Below the pieces are notes generated by a model that saw nothing but the letters and a program-made list of their open reading frames with translations, was not told the origin of the DNA and searched no databases. From NCBI RefSeq assembly GCF_000013085.1, contig NC_007643.1:629001-693000 (forward strand): a stretch of DNA of 64,000 bases, written 5' to 3'. The position numbers were made by a program, and so were the translations under genes. Position 1 is the stretch's first letter. Each line of letters starts with the position of its first letter. Source of the stretch: Rhodospirillum rubrum ATCC 11170. Lineage in GTDB: Bacteria; Pseudomonadota; Alphaproteobacteria; Rhodospirillales; Rhodospirillaceae. Of this stretch, positions 28,119 through 36,605 are shown piece after piece.

Positions 28119-28997
28119 GGTCTTCGTGCCGTTGATCATCACCCGGCGTTCGACATGCCAGCGGACGGCGCGGGCCAGAACCACGGTTTCCAGATCGCGA
28201 CCGGCGGCGACCAGATCGTCGACCCGGTACTTGTGATCGACGCGGGCGACTTCCTGTTCGATGATCGGGCCTTCGTCCAGGGCGTCGGTGACGTAATGGG
28301 CGGTGGCGCCGATGATCTTGACGCCGCGGGCATGGGCCTGATGATAGGGCTTGGCGCCCTTGAAGCTGGGCAGGAAGGAATGGTGGATATTGATGCACCG
28401 TCCCGACAGCGCCGAACTCATCGCCGGGCTGAGAATTTGCATGTAGCGCGCCAGCACCACCAGATCGGCGCTGGAGTCATCGATCACCTTCAAGATCGCC
28501 TCTTCCTGGGCTTCCTTGCCACCGGTGGTCACCGGCAGATGGTGGAAAGGAATGCCGTGCCATTCGGCGAGTCGCGCCAGATCCTTGTGGTTGGAGACGA
28601 TGGCGGGGATCTCGACATGAAGCTGGCCGGCCTGCCAGCGGTGCAGCAGGTCGTACAGGCAATGGCCAAAGCGCGAGACGGCGATGACCACCTTGGGCTT
28701 GCGCTCGGCCGACACCAGATCCCAGGTCATCTCGAAGCGTTCGGCGACGGGGGCGAAGCATTCGCGCAGCGCGCCGAGCGACGGCAAACCGGCGGTGTCG
28801 GAGCGGAAAACCGTGCGCATGAAGAAGCGCCCGGTATCGGGATCGCTGTAATAGGCCGCCTCGATGATGAAGGCGCCCTGGCTGTTGAGAAACCCCGAGA
28901 CCGCCGCCACCAGACCGAAACCGTCCGGGCAGGTGATGGTCAGAATAATCGCCTTGCGGGGATCGGTGGGCGGCGGTGGTGTCTGCGGCTGTAACAT
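28104..28997 (-). CDS. purU: Formyltetrahydrofolate deformylase
   Basis: 297 residues, usual for PurU. Residues 14-90 are an ACT-like regulatory domain (IILTITCPDGFGLVAAVSGF). The formyltransferase-fold catalytic domain follows, with IAVSRFGHCLYDLLHRW, the HLPVTTGGKEAQE region, VVLARYMQILSP, the catalytic INIHHSFLPSFKGAKPYHQA and the aspartate loop GATAHYVTDALDEGPIIEQ. It hydrolyses 10-formyl-THF to formate and THF, balancing the one-carbon pool and feeding PurT. It diverges from folD, which makes the substrate. The last four codons lie in a tandem-duplicated hairpin segment. Confidence 0.96.
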
Positions 28998-29158
28998 GAT
29001 CTCTCGTCCTGACGAAGCAAGCTTGGGTGTGTACCTCCCGTAACGGGTGTTCGTCCAGTGCGGGGTGGACTTTGCGCGGCTTTACCGGGCCCGACTTGCG
29101 GAGTATCGTGCGCCCCTTTCCGAAAATGGGCCGTTTTGGCCGAGCAGGGAGACCGCCG

Positions 29159-30049
29159 ATGGGTGCGCATTTGATCGATGGTAAGGCCATCGCCCAGCAG
29201 CTTCGCGAGCGCATCGCCCAGGAGGTCGCCGATTTGAAGGCCCATCGCGGCTTGGTGCCCGGCTTGGCGGTGGTGCTGGTCGGCGAGGATGCCGCCAGTC
29301 AGGTCTATGTCGGCTCGAAAGAGAAGATGGCCGTCGCCGTCGGCATGCATTCGGTGGTCTGCCGCCTGGCGGCCACGACCTCGGAGGCCGAGGTGCTGGC
29401 CAAAGTGGAGGCGCTCAACGCCGATCCGACGATCGACGGTATCTTGGTGCAATTGCCGCTGCCCGCCCATATCGACGAGGACAAGATCCTGCTCGCCATC
29501 GATCCCGACAAGGATGTCGATGGCTTCCATCCGGTCAATGTCGGGCGGCTGTCGATCGGCCAGTCGAATGGCGAGCACGGCATGGTGCCCTGCACCCCCA
29601 AGGGCTGCCTGATGCTGCTCAAGGGCGTGCTCGGCGATTTGACCGGCAAGACCGCCCTTGTCATCGGCCGCTCCAATATCGTGGGCAAGCCGATGGCCCA
29701 ATTGCTGCTGTCGGCCAATTGCACCGTCACCCTCGCCCATTCGCGCAGCCGCGATCTGCCCGATCTCTGCCGGCGCATGGATATCGTCGTCGCCGCCGTC
29801 GGCCGGCCCGAGATGGTCAAGGGCGACTGGCTGAAGCCGGGCGCCGTGGTGATCGATGTCGGGATGAACCGCTTGCCCGCGGCCCCGGGGGCCGAGAAGG
29901 GGAAGTTGGTCGGCGATGTCGATTATGCCTCGGCCGCCGCCGTGGCCGGGGCGATCACCCCGGTGCCGGGCGGCGTTGGGCCGATGACCATCGCCTGTTT
30001 GCTGGCCAATACCCTGGAGGCCTGCAAGGCGCGGGGCGCCGGCGCCTGA
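29159..30049 (+). CDS. folD: FolD, methylene-THF dehydrogenase/cyclohydrolase
   Basis: 296 residues from the ATG at 29159 (CAGGGAGA upstream). Signature motifs are [14 protein letters not shown] with the catalytic lysine, [37 protein letters not shown], the NADP site [17 protein letters not shown] and the ending [18 protein letters not shown]. It interconverts 5,10-methylene-THF, methenyl-THF and 10-formyl-THF in the cytosol. Divergent from purU across 161 bases, so the pair that makes and removes 10-formyl-THF may share control. Its 3' end is 14 bases from the convergent GGDEF-EAL gene. Confidence 0.97.
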   Translation: MGAHLIDGKAIAQQLRERIAQEVADLKAHRGLVPGLAVVLVGEDAASQVYVGSKEKMAVAVGMHSVVCRLAATTSEAEVLAKVEALNADPTIDGILVQLPLPAHIDEDKILLAIDPDKDVDGFHPVNVGRLSIGQSNGEHGMVPCTPKGCLMLLKGVLGDLTGKTALVIGRSNIVGKPMAQLLLSANCTVTLAHSRSRDLPDLCRRMDIVVAAVGRPEMVKGDWLKPGAVVIDVGMNRLPAAPGAEKGKLVGDVDYASAAAVAGAITPVPGGVGPMTIACLLANTLEACKARGAGA

Positions 30050-30063
30050 GAGCCCGGCTCCGC

Positions 30064-32115
30064 TCACAGCATACGGGCGAAGTCCTCGGGCGGCAGCGGC
30101 CGGCCGAACAGATAACCCTGGATCAGATCGCAATAGTGCTCGCGCAGAAATTCTAGTTGCGCGTGGGTTTCCACGCCTTCGGCTACGACGGTTAGGCCGA
30201 GGCGCCGGGCCATGATCGCGGCGGTTTCCACAAGAACGGCATCCTCGTGGCTGGTCAGCACATCGGCCACGCAGGAGCGGTCGAGCTTGAGGATGGAAAA
30301 GGGAAACTGGCGCAGGCATTTGATCGAGCTGTGGCCCGAGCCGAAATTGTCGATCGCCAGGGCCACCCCCATCTCGGATAAGGCCATCAGCGCCGGGGCG
30401 ATGCCCTGGGGATCGCGCAGCACCATCCCCTCGGTGATTTCCAGCTCGAGGAACGCCGCGCCAAGGCCGGTTCCCTCTAGCGCCTCGCGGACGCGCAGGG
30501 CGAAATCGGGATTGCGCAACTGGCGCCAGGACACATTGACCGAAACGCGAAAGGCCTTCGCCCCCTGAGCCTGCCAGACCTTGGCCTGGGTGCAGGCGTT
30601 CCACAGCACCCAGCCGCCGATCTCGTCGATCAGCCCCAGTTCCTCGGCCACCGGAATGAACCGCGAGGGCGGGATGAACCCCTTGTCGGCCAAGGGCCAG
30701 CGCACCAGGGCTTCGGCCGAGACCACCGCCAGGGTCGCGCTGTCGACCACCGGTTGGTAATGGATGGTCAAATCCATCGCCCGCACGGCCCGGCGCAGGG
30801 CGTTTTCCAGGTCGAGATGGCTTTGGATTTCCCGGTTCATTTCCTCGGTGAAGAACTGAAAGGCGTTCCGCCCCGAGGCCTTGGCCCGATACATCGCCGT
30901 ATCAGCGTTGCGCAACAAGGTATCGACGTCTTCGGCGTCATTGGGAAAAAGGGTGATGCCGATCGAACTGCCGATCAGCACCTCGTGCCCGCCCTCCAGG
31001 GTGAAGGGCCGGCGCAGGGTTTCAAGGATGCGGTTGGCGATCATCGCATAGTCGCGCTGGTGGCCGTCGCCGGTCAGGGCGATGGTGAATTCATCGCCGC
31101 CCATGCGCGCCAGGGTGTCGCTGTCGCGCAGGCACTGCGACAAGCGCGTGGCCACCTGTTGAAGCAACTGATCGCCGAAGGAATGGCCAAGCGAGTCGTT
31201 GACCGTCTTGAAATGGTCGAGATCGACAAAGAGCACGGCGAGTTGATCGTTGCGGCGGCGGGCCGAAGCCAGGGCGGTGAGCAGACGGTCCTGGAACAGA
31301 ACCCGGTTGGGCAGGCCGGTCAGGGTGTCGTGGTTGACCTGCTGCCAGGCTTGGCTGTCGGTCGCCGGCGAGCGGGGTTCGATCACCGTCATCAGGCGAT
31401 CGACCGCGCCGTCATCGCGACGCAGCGGGATGATGGTCAGACGGCTGTGGGTGCGCTGGCCGTCCGCGGTCGGCAGGTCCACGTCGTTTCGCCAGACCCG
31501 CCCGCAGAGCAAATCCTCCCACAGGGTGCGCGCCAGTCCCTCATGAAGGTATCCCGTGGCCAGGGCCTGGGGAGTCGCCCCCAGAAGGGCGCGCACGGCG
31601 GCGATGTCCTCGGCCAGGAAGGCCGGATTGGCATAGGCGATCCGGCCAAGGCCATCGCTGAGCATCACGCCCAGGGGGATATGGTCAAACAGCGCCGATT
31701 GGGAAACGGGCTCGACCTCTCCCTCTTGGGGGGCGAGGGTGATGAGGATCACCTGAAGGGGGGTATCCGTCGTTCTATCGGCCGCTCCGTCGCCGCGTAG
31801 CACGACGGGAATGGCCCGGCCATCGACCCTTAGCGCCGTGCGCAGGTCCCAGGGCGGTCCGGCCAGACGCAGGCGCGCGGCCAACACCTCGCGCGAGGGG
31901 TCCTCAAGGAACGAGAGGAAGGGCAAGCCGCTGAGCGACTCGGCCGAAAGCCCTAGGGCTTGCCAGAGGGTCTTATCGACGGAGAGGATTTTCCCCGCCG
32001 ACAAGACCACCGAACCGCATAGACGACGCCCGCCCGCGCCCTCCGCCCCAAGGTTCGAGGAGACGGAGGGCGACGAACGATCGGGCGGGGTGGGGGCTTG
32101 CGGGCTGGCGGACAT
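30064..32115 (-). CDS. PAS-GGDEF-EAL cyclic-di-GMP protein
   Basis: 683 residues from the ATG at 32115 (a GTG at 32127 is also possible). Two PAS-like regions occupy about 35-140 and 150-260 (VMLSDGLGRIAYANPAFLAE). The GGDEF domain (about 275-430) has an intact active site LARMGGDEFTIAL and an upstream RDSD that fits the inhibitory RxxD site. The EAL domain has SAEALVRWPLAD, LELEITEGMVLRD and KLDRSCVAD. Its metal-binding DDFGTG motif reads DNFGSG, an Asp-to-Asn change that may weaken phosphodiesterase activity. No membrane segment, so it is a soluble sensor. Net output, synthesis or breakdown of c-di-GMP, cannot be told. Confidence 0.92.
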   Translation of the reverse strand: MSASPQAPTPPDRSSPSVSSNLGAEGAGGRRLCGSVVLSAGKILSVDKTLWQALGLSAESLSGLPFLSFLEDPSREVLAARLRLAGPPWDLRTALRVDGRAIPVVLRGDGAADRTTDTPLQVILITLAPQEGEVEPVSQSALFDHIPLGVMLSDGLGRIAYANPAFLAEDIAAVRALLGATPQALATGYLHEGLARTLWEDLLCGRVWRNDVDLPTADGQRTHSRLTIIPLRRDDGAVDRLMTVIEPRSPATDSQAWQQVNHDTLTGLPNRVLFQDRLLTALASARRRNDQLAVLFVDLDHFKTVNDSLGHSFGDQLLQQVATRLSQCLRDSDTLARMGGDEFTIALTGDGHQRDYAMIANRILETLRRPFTLEGGHEVLIGSSIGITLFPNDAEDVDTLLRNADTAMYRAKASGRNAFQFFTEEMNREIQSHLDLENALRRAVRAMDLTIHYQPVVDSATLAVVSAEALVRWPLADKGFIPPSRFIPVAEELGLIDEIGGWVLWNACTQAKVWQAQGAKAFRVSVNVSWRQLRNPDFALRVREALEGTGLGAAFLELEITEGMVLRDPQGIAPALMALSEMGVALAIDNFGSGHSSIKCLRQFPFSILKLDRSCVADVLTSHEDAVLVETAAIMARRLGLTVVAEGVETHAQLEFLREHYCDLIQGYLFGRPLPPEDFARML

Positions 32116-32199
32116 GGTTAACGGCACGGCCCCCGGTCGATGAAAAATTCTCTTATCGCTCTTTTATGGCGGCGCCGATCCCTTATTGGTGGAATTTAA

Positions 32200-33003
32200 T
32201 TAAAATGCGCTGCAACGCAACCATTCCTCCATGACCGATGCGGTTTTTTCCCATCCGCGATCGAGCATCATGGCGTGGCCGATATCGGGCAACAGCTGGG
32301 CGGTGGTGCCATGGAAGGCGGCGGTCGCCAGAACCTCGATCGGTGGCACGAAGGCGTCATCCTCGGCGCCGAGCACGAGCAGGGGCAGTTCCTGGGGGCA
32401 GCGGCGGCGCGGCACGTCGAACCACGTCATATCAAGAACCACCCGCGAGGATTCGTTTTGCAGCAGGGCGGTGTAGCGTTCGGCCTCGCGCGCATCCAAG
32501 GGGGTGCTGAACAGTCCGGCTTCGACCATGCGCAGGCTGGCTTCTTCCGGTCCGAAGGTTTGAATGCGCCATAACGCCATGCACAGCAACGGATGGCGCA
32601 GCGCCATCAGCACGCTGCCGCTGAACAAGCCGGTGGGGGGAACCGAGGCGAGCAGCACGGCGGCGGCGGCCTGGGTATCTTCCAGCACCTTCTGAACGAC
32701 CATTCCGCCCATCGAATGACCAATCAGCACCGGGGGGCGGTCCAATTCGTCGATGACCCGGCGCAGATCGTCGGCGTAATCGGCAAGGCGGGTGCTGTCG
32801 AGCCGCTCGGCGCCGTCGCTGGCGCCATGGCCGCGCAACGACAAGGCATGGGTATCCCATCCCCGCGCGGCGAACCAGGGCATGAAGGTTTCCCGCCAGC
32901 ACCAGGCGCCGGCAAAGGCGCCATGGACGAAAACCAGCGGTGGCCGGTCGGCCATCTCCGGATCGGCGGTGGTTGGCGGGACCCGCAAGACTTCGAGATG
33001 CAT
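32200..33003 (-). CDS. Alpha/beta-hydrolase
   Basis: 267 residues from the ATG at 33003 with a GGAG site; the frame runs on upstream under cydA but that is a shadow. It begins MHLEVLRVPPTTADPEMADR, then has the oxyanion region PPLVFVHGAFAGAWCWRE, the nucleophile elbow GHSMGG, the acid in VLGAEDDAFVPP and the catalytic histidine in LLPDIGHAMMLDRGW. This layout fits lipase/esterase-like hydrolases of the alpha/beta-hydrolase fold; substrate unknown. Monocistronic and divergent from cydA. Confidence 0.88.
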   Translation of the reverse strand: MHLEVLRVPPTTADPEMADRPPLVFVHGAFAGAWCWRETFMPWFAARGWDTHALSLRGHGASDGAERLDSTRLADYADDLRRVIDELDRPPVLIGHSMGGMVVQKVLEDTQAAAAVLLASVPPTGLFSGSVLMALRHPLLCMALWRIQTFGPEEASLRMVEAGLFSTPLDAREAERYTALLQNESSRVVLDMTWFDVPRRRCPQELPLLVLGAEDDAFVPPIEVLATAAFHGTTAQLLPDIGHAMMLDRGWEKTASVMEEWLRCSAF

Positions 33004-33127
33004 GGACCTGCTCTCCTGAATTTTGTGGGTGCGAGCGCGGGGGCGCGGGGGGTTCAATATGGGCGCATGGCCTCTTTCCCGCCAGAGCTTTGCCAGTTCC
33101 GCGCGCATCCCCGGCCAAAACCGATCG

Positions 33128-33155
33128 TTGCCATAGCGAGGATGGTCCCTATCTA
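33128..33155 (+). promoter_or_regulatory. Candidate promoter of the bd oxidase operon
   Basis: TTGCCA (33128-33133) and TATCTA (33150-33155) are separated by 16 bases and lie about 30 bases before the cydA start. No FNR/Anr-like TTGAT-N4-ATCAA box was found nearby. Confidence 0.35.
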
Positions 33156-33186
33156 GGAGGGGCACCCGCACGGCTTGGAGGATGGC

Positions 33187-34617
33187 ATGCTTGATGGCTG
33201 GCCCGACGCGACGCTGCTGGCACGGATCCAGTTCGCTTTCACGGTTTCCTTTCACATCATCTTTCCGGCCTTCACCATCGGCCTTGCCAGCTATCTGGCG
33301 GTGCTCGAGGCGACGTGGCTGATCACCAAGCGCCGGGTGTTTCTCGATCTCTATAAGCACTGGGTTCGCGTCTTCGCCCTGACCTTTGGCATGGGCGTGG
33401 TGTCCGGGCTGGTGATGAGCTATCAGTTCGGCACCAACTGGGGGCCCTTCGCCAAGGCCACCGGCTCGATCCTGGGGCCCTTGATGGGCTATGAGGTGCT
33501 GACCGCCTTTTTCCTGGAGGCGGGGTTCCTTGGCGTGATGCTGTTCGGGCTGACGCGGGTTGGCCCCCGCCTGCATTTCTTCGCCACCCTGATGGTCGCC
33601 GTCGGCACGCTGATCTCGGCCTTCTGGATCCTGGCGGCCAATTCCTGGATGCATACCCCGACCGGCCATATCCTGGAAAACGGCATCTTCCGACCCGGCG
33701 ACTGGATGGAGATCGTCTTCAATCCCAGTTTCCCCTATCGTCTGGTCCATATGGTCACGGCGGCCTATCTGACCACGGCCCTGGTGGTGGGGGCGGCGGC
33801 GGCGCGGCGTTTGCTGCTGCTGCGCAAAAGCGGCGAAGGCCGTAACGATCCGGGCAAGGGCGAGGCCTCGCGGCTGGCTTTCGCCATGGCCATGGGCATG
33901 ATCGCCCTGACCGCGCCGCTTCAGGCCTTTCTCGGCGATCTGCATGGCCTCAACACCTTGGAGCATCAGCCGGCCAAGATCGCGGCCATGGAAGGCCATT
34001 GGCAGGAAACCATCTCCCCGGCGCCGCTGATCTTGTTTGGCCTGCCCGACGCCGAGGCCGAGACGACGCGCTACGCCGTCGAGATCCCCTATCTCGGCTC
34101 GTTGATCCTGACCCATTCCCTGGACGGCGCGCTTCAGGGGCTCAAGGCCTTTCCCGAGGCCGATCGCCCGCCGGTGGTCATTCCCTTCTGGTCATTCCGG
34201 GTGATGGTCGGCTTGGGCCTGCTGATGATCGCCCTGGGCGCCCTGGCCGTTTGGGCCCGGCTGCGCGGTAGGCTTTACGACAGCCCGGCGCTGTATCGCT
34301 TCGCCCTGCTGATGGGACCGGCCGGTTTCATCGCCGTTCTCGCCGGCTGGGTGACGACCGAGGTCGGTCGCCAGCCCTTTGTCGTCTATGGGCTGATGCG
34401 TACAAGCGATATGGTCTCGCCGATCGGCGCCCCCGGGGTGGCGGCATCGCTGCTGGCCTTCATCGTCGTGTATTTCGCCGTCTTCGGGGTGGGCATCCGC
34501 TATCTGCTCAAGATGATGGCCCAGCCGGTGGCCCGCTCCAAGGATGATCCCGTCCCCTTCACCCGCGCCGCCGGCATCACCCCGGGTCCGGCCGAGGAGG
34601 CTCGCCATGTCGATTGA
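33187..34617 (+). CDS. cydA: Cytochrome bd oxidase subunit I (cyanide-insensitive type)
   Basis: 476 residues from the ATG at 33187 (GGAGG five bases upstream). Membrane protein with haem-ligand regions: His23 in FTVSFHIIFPAFTIGLASYL, the histidine in FPYRLVHMVTAAYLTT, and the GLVMSYQFGTNWGPFAKATG motif. The quinol-binding Q-loop is short and the total length below E. coli CydA (522), which points to the CioA branch. The GRQPW motif reads GRQPF here. It forms the quinol oxidase with cydB, reducing oxygen without proton pumping and giving tolerance to low oxygen and respiratory poisons. Overlaps cydB by 11 bases. Confidence 0.95.
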   Translation: MLDGWPDATLLARIQFAFTVSFHIIFPAFTIGLASYLAVLEATWLITKRRVFLDLYKHWVRVFALTFGMGVVSGLVMSYQFGTNWGPFAKATGSILGPLMGYEVLTAFFLEAGFLGVMLFGLTRVGPRLHFFATLMVAVGTLISAFWILAANSWMHTPTGHILENGIFRPGDWMEIVFNPSFPYRLVHMVTAAYLTTALVVGAAAARRLLLLRKSGEGRNDPGKGEASRLAFAMAMGMIALTAPLQAFLGDLHGLNTLEHQPAKIAAMEGHWQETISPAPLILFGLPDAEAETTRYAVEIPYLGSLILTHSLDGALQGLKAFPEADRPPVVIPFWSFRVMVGLGLLMIALGALAVWARLRGRLYDSPALYRFALLMGPAGFIAVLAGWVTTEVGRQPFVVYGLMRTSDMVSPIGAPGVAASLLAFIVVYFAVFGVGIRYLLKMMAQPVARSKDDPVPFTRAAGITPGPAEEARHVD

Positions 34618-35608
34618 CCTGCCTTTGATCTGGGGGATGCTGATCGCTTTTGCCGTCTTCGCCTATGTGGTGCTCGATGGCTTCGACCTGGGCATCGGCA
34701 TCCTGTTTCCCTTTCTGGGAGGCGAGGACGAGCGTAATCGGGCGATGAATTCGATCGCCCCGGTGTGGGACGGCAATGAAACTTGGCTGGTTCTTGGCGG
34801 CGGCGGCCTGTTCGCCGCCTTTCCCGAAGCTTATTCGGTGCTGATGACCGCCTTTTACGCCCCGGTCATCGCCATGCTGCTGGCTCTGGTGTTTCGCGGC
34901 GTCGCCTTTGAATTCCGCTTCATGGCCAAACGCGGCAAGCGCTTTTGGACGGCCGGCTTCTTCGCCGGATCGCTGATGGCCGCCTTGTGCCAGGGGATGA
35001 TGCTGGGGGCCTTCGTTCAGGGCATCGCCTTTGAGGACGGGCGCTATGCCGGGGGCTGGTTCGACTGGTTCAGCCCCTTCTCGCTGCTGACGGGCGCGGC
35101 GGTGGTCTGCGGCTATAGCTTGCTGGGCGCCGGCTGGCTGGCGATCAAGACCGATGGGCCCTTGGCCGATTTCGCCTTTCGCATCGCCCGGCTTGCCGGA
35201 GTCGTTACCCTAGTGGCCATCGTCGCCGTTTCGGCGCTGACGCCGCTGGTCGCGCCGCTTGCCGCCGAACGCTGGTTCGGTCCGCAGATGCTGTGGCACG
35301 CCCCGGCACCGATCGCCGTGGTGGTGCTGGGCGCCGTGTTGCTGCGCGCCATCGCCCGCCGGCGCGAGCTGACGCTGTTCCTCTCGGGATTGGGGCTGTT
35401 CGCCACCTGCTACATCGGCTTCGCCCTGTCGAAGTATCCCTATATCATCCCCGATCACGTCACCTTCCGCGCCGCCGCCGCCGATGAGGCCGCCCTGGCC
35501 TTCCTGCTGCCCGGGGCCCTGGTGCTGATCCCGATCATTCTGGGCTACACCGCCTATGCCTATTGGGTGTTCCGCGGCAAGACCGGACACGAGGGGTACG
35601 GCCATTGA
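34607..35608 (+). CDS. cydB: Cytochrome bd oxidase subunit II
   Basis: 333 residues from the ATG at 34607 with GAGGAGG. Signature N terminus VLDGFDLGIGILFPFLGGED, with RAMNSIAPVWDGNETWLVLG and GGGLFAAFPEAYSVLMTAFY. About eight or nine hydrophobic helices. It packs against subunit I and stabilises the haem site. Ends in a short charged tail (GKTGHEGYGH). Its stop overlaps the start of a tiny downstream gene, a sign of tight translational coupling. Confidence 0.96.
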   Translation: MSIDLPLIWGMLIAFAVFAYVVLDGFDLGIGILFPFLGGEDERNRAMNSIAPVWDGNETWLVLGGGGLFAAFPEAYSVLMTAFYAPVIAMLLALVFRGVAFEFRFMAKRGKRFWTAGFFAGSLMAALCQGMMLGAFVQGIAFEDGRYAGGWFDWFSPFSLLTGAAVVCGYSLLGAGWLAIKTDGPLADFAFRIARLAGVVTLVAIVAVSALTPLVAPLAAERWFGPQMLWHAPAPIAVVVLGAVLLRAIARRRELTLFLSGLGLFATCYIGFALSKYPYIIPDHVTFRAAAADEAALAFLLPGALVLIPIILGYTAYAYWVFRGKTGHEGYGH

Positions 35609-35739
35609 GCGGGAACTCCTTGCCCCCCGAAGGCGGGCGCGGGCGGCGGCTTTTGTGGTTCGTCGCCCTTTACGGCGGATCGCTGGCCGCCTTGGGGCTG
35701 GTTGCCGCGGTTCTGCGCTGGGTGCTGTCGACGGGCTGA
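35605..35739 (+). CDS. DUF2474 small subunit of the bd oxidase (CydX-like)
   Basis: 44 residues, starting at TTG 35605 which overlaps the cydB stop by four bases; GAGGGG lies 8 bases upstream. The chain has a charged, Gly/Arg-rich head (PPEGGRGRR) followed by one membrane helix RLLWFVALYGGSLAALGLVA and a short tail AVLRWVLSTG. Size, the LLWFVALY start of the helix and position after cydAB fit DUF2474, an accessory peptide of CIO-type bd oxidases comparable to E. coli CydX. Its last 70 bases overlap, antisense, the 3' end of the serine protease gene. Confidence 0.8.
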   Translation: MSGNSLPPEGGRGRRLLWFVALYGGSLAALGLVAAVLRWVLSTG

Positions 35740-36605
35740 ACGGGCTGCCCGGCCAAGCTGGCGACAAGGCGTTCCAGGGTCTTGGCGGCGAGGGCGTCCA
35801 GCGGGCGGGTGCCGCGACCGGGGGGATAGGCCTTGTCGGTGATCGCGGCGATCGGCACGGCCAGCCCCACCGCCTTGCCCGAGGCCAGGGTGGCGCTCGA
35901 GACATGCAGGGCCACCACCATCGGTCCGGCGGTCGTCCAAGCCAGGATCGGCGAGCCCGAATCGCCCTGAACCACGTCGCAATCATGGAGCACGGTGCCA
36001 TTGGCCAGGGCGCCGGTCAGCGCGCAGCCAAGATTGGCGGTCTGGATATGGCGGTGATCGAAGCCATAGCCCACCTGGATCAGTCCGGCGGGCGCGGCGG
36101 CGATCGCCTGGGTTCCCAGCCAGCCCTCGCTGAGGCCCAGCGGGGTTTCCAGGCCGAGCACCGCCCAGTCGCCGGTGGTCTCGCCCGGGCGCGAGCCGGG
36201 GGCGCGGCGGATCGTGGTGACGGCGGAGAACGAGCGCCAGTCGCCGCGCTGGTAGCCAGCGGCGAAGGTCAGCCCAGAGGCCGGCATCCAGGCCCCGGTT
36301 CGCGTGTTCCACAGGCAATGGGCGGCGGTCAGAACCTCGGCCCGGCCGATCAGGCTGCCGGTGCAAAAGGCGCCGTCGGAGCGGTTGACCCGCCCGATCG
36401 CCGACCATGGCCAGGAAAAGGCGTCGACGGCGCGGCGGTCATCGGCGCCCTTGATGCCGGGCTTGAGGCGGGCGCGCAGGGCGGCGTCGCTTTCGGCGGG
36501 CAGATCGCGCGCCGATTGGGCCGCCGCCGCTCCGCCGATAAGGCCAAAAGCCAGGGCGAGAAGCAGCGGCCGGACCAGGGGGGCGATCAGCCGGCGGGGC
36601 GCCAC
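35670..36605 (-). CDS. Secreted trypsin-like serine protease
   Basis: 311 residues if started at the GTG at 36605, which places a clear signal peptide at the N terminus (APLVRPLLLALAFGLIGGAA then AQS). An ATG at 36659 would add 18 residues. The chymotrypsin (S1) triad is visible: His in VLTAAHCLWN, Asp in TTGDWAVLGLE, Ser in VVQGDSGSPILA. A cysteine pair near GAFCTG and TAAHC fits the usual disulphide. It probably acts in the periplasm or outside. The GTG lies inside the end of the substrate-binding protein gene, so the two are co-translated. The 3' end overlaps the DUF2474 gene antisense. Confidence 0.85.
   Translation of the reverse strand: MAPRRLIAPLVRPLLLALAFGLIGGAAAAQSARDLPAESDAALRARLKPGIKGADDRRAVDAFSWPWSAIGRVNRSDGAFCTGSLIGRAEVLTAAHCLWNTRTGAWMPASGLTFAAGYQRGDWRSFSAVTTIRRAPGSRPGETTGDWAVLGLETPLGLSEGWLGTQAIAAAPAGLIQVGYGFDHRHIQTANLGCALTGALANGTVLHDCDVVQGDSGSPILAWTTAGPMVVALHVSSATLASGKAVGLAVPIAAITDKAYPPGRGTRPLDALAAKTLERLVASLAGQPVQPVDSTQRRTAATSPKAASDPP

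Noticed and set aside
33004-34116. N-terminal extension of the alpha/beta-hydrolase
   Set aside because: It would run under cydA on the other strand; the ATG at 33003 has a good ribosome-binding site and gives a complete fold.
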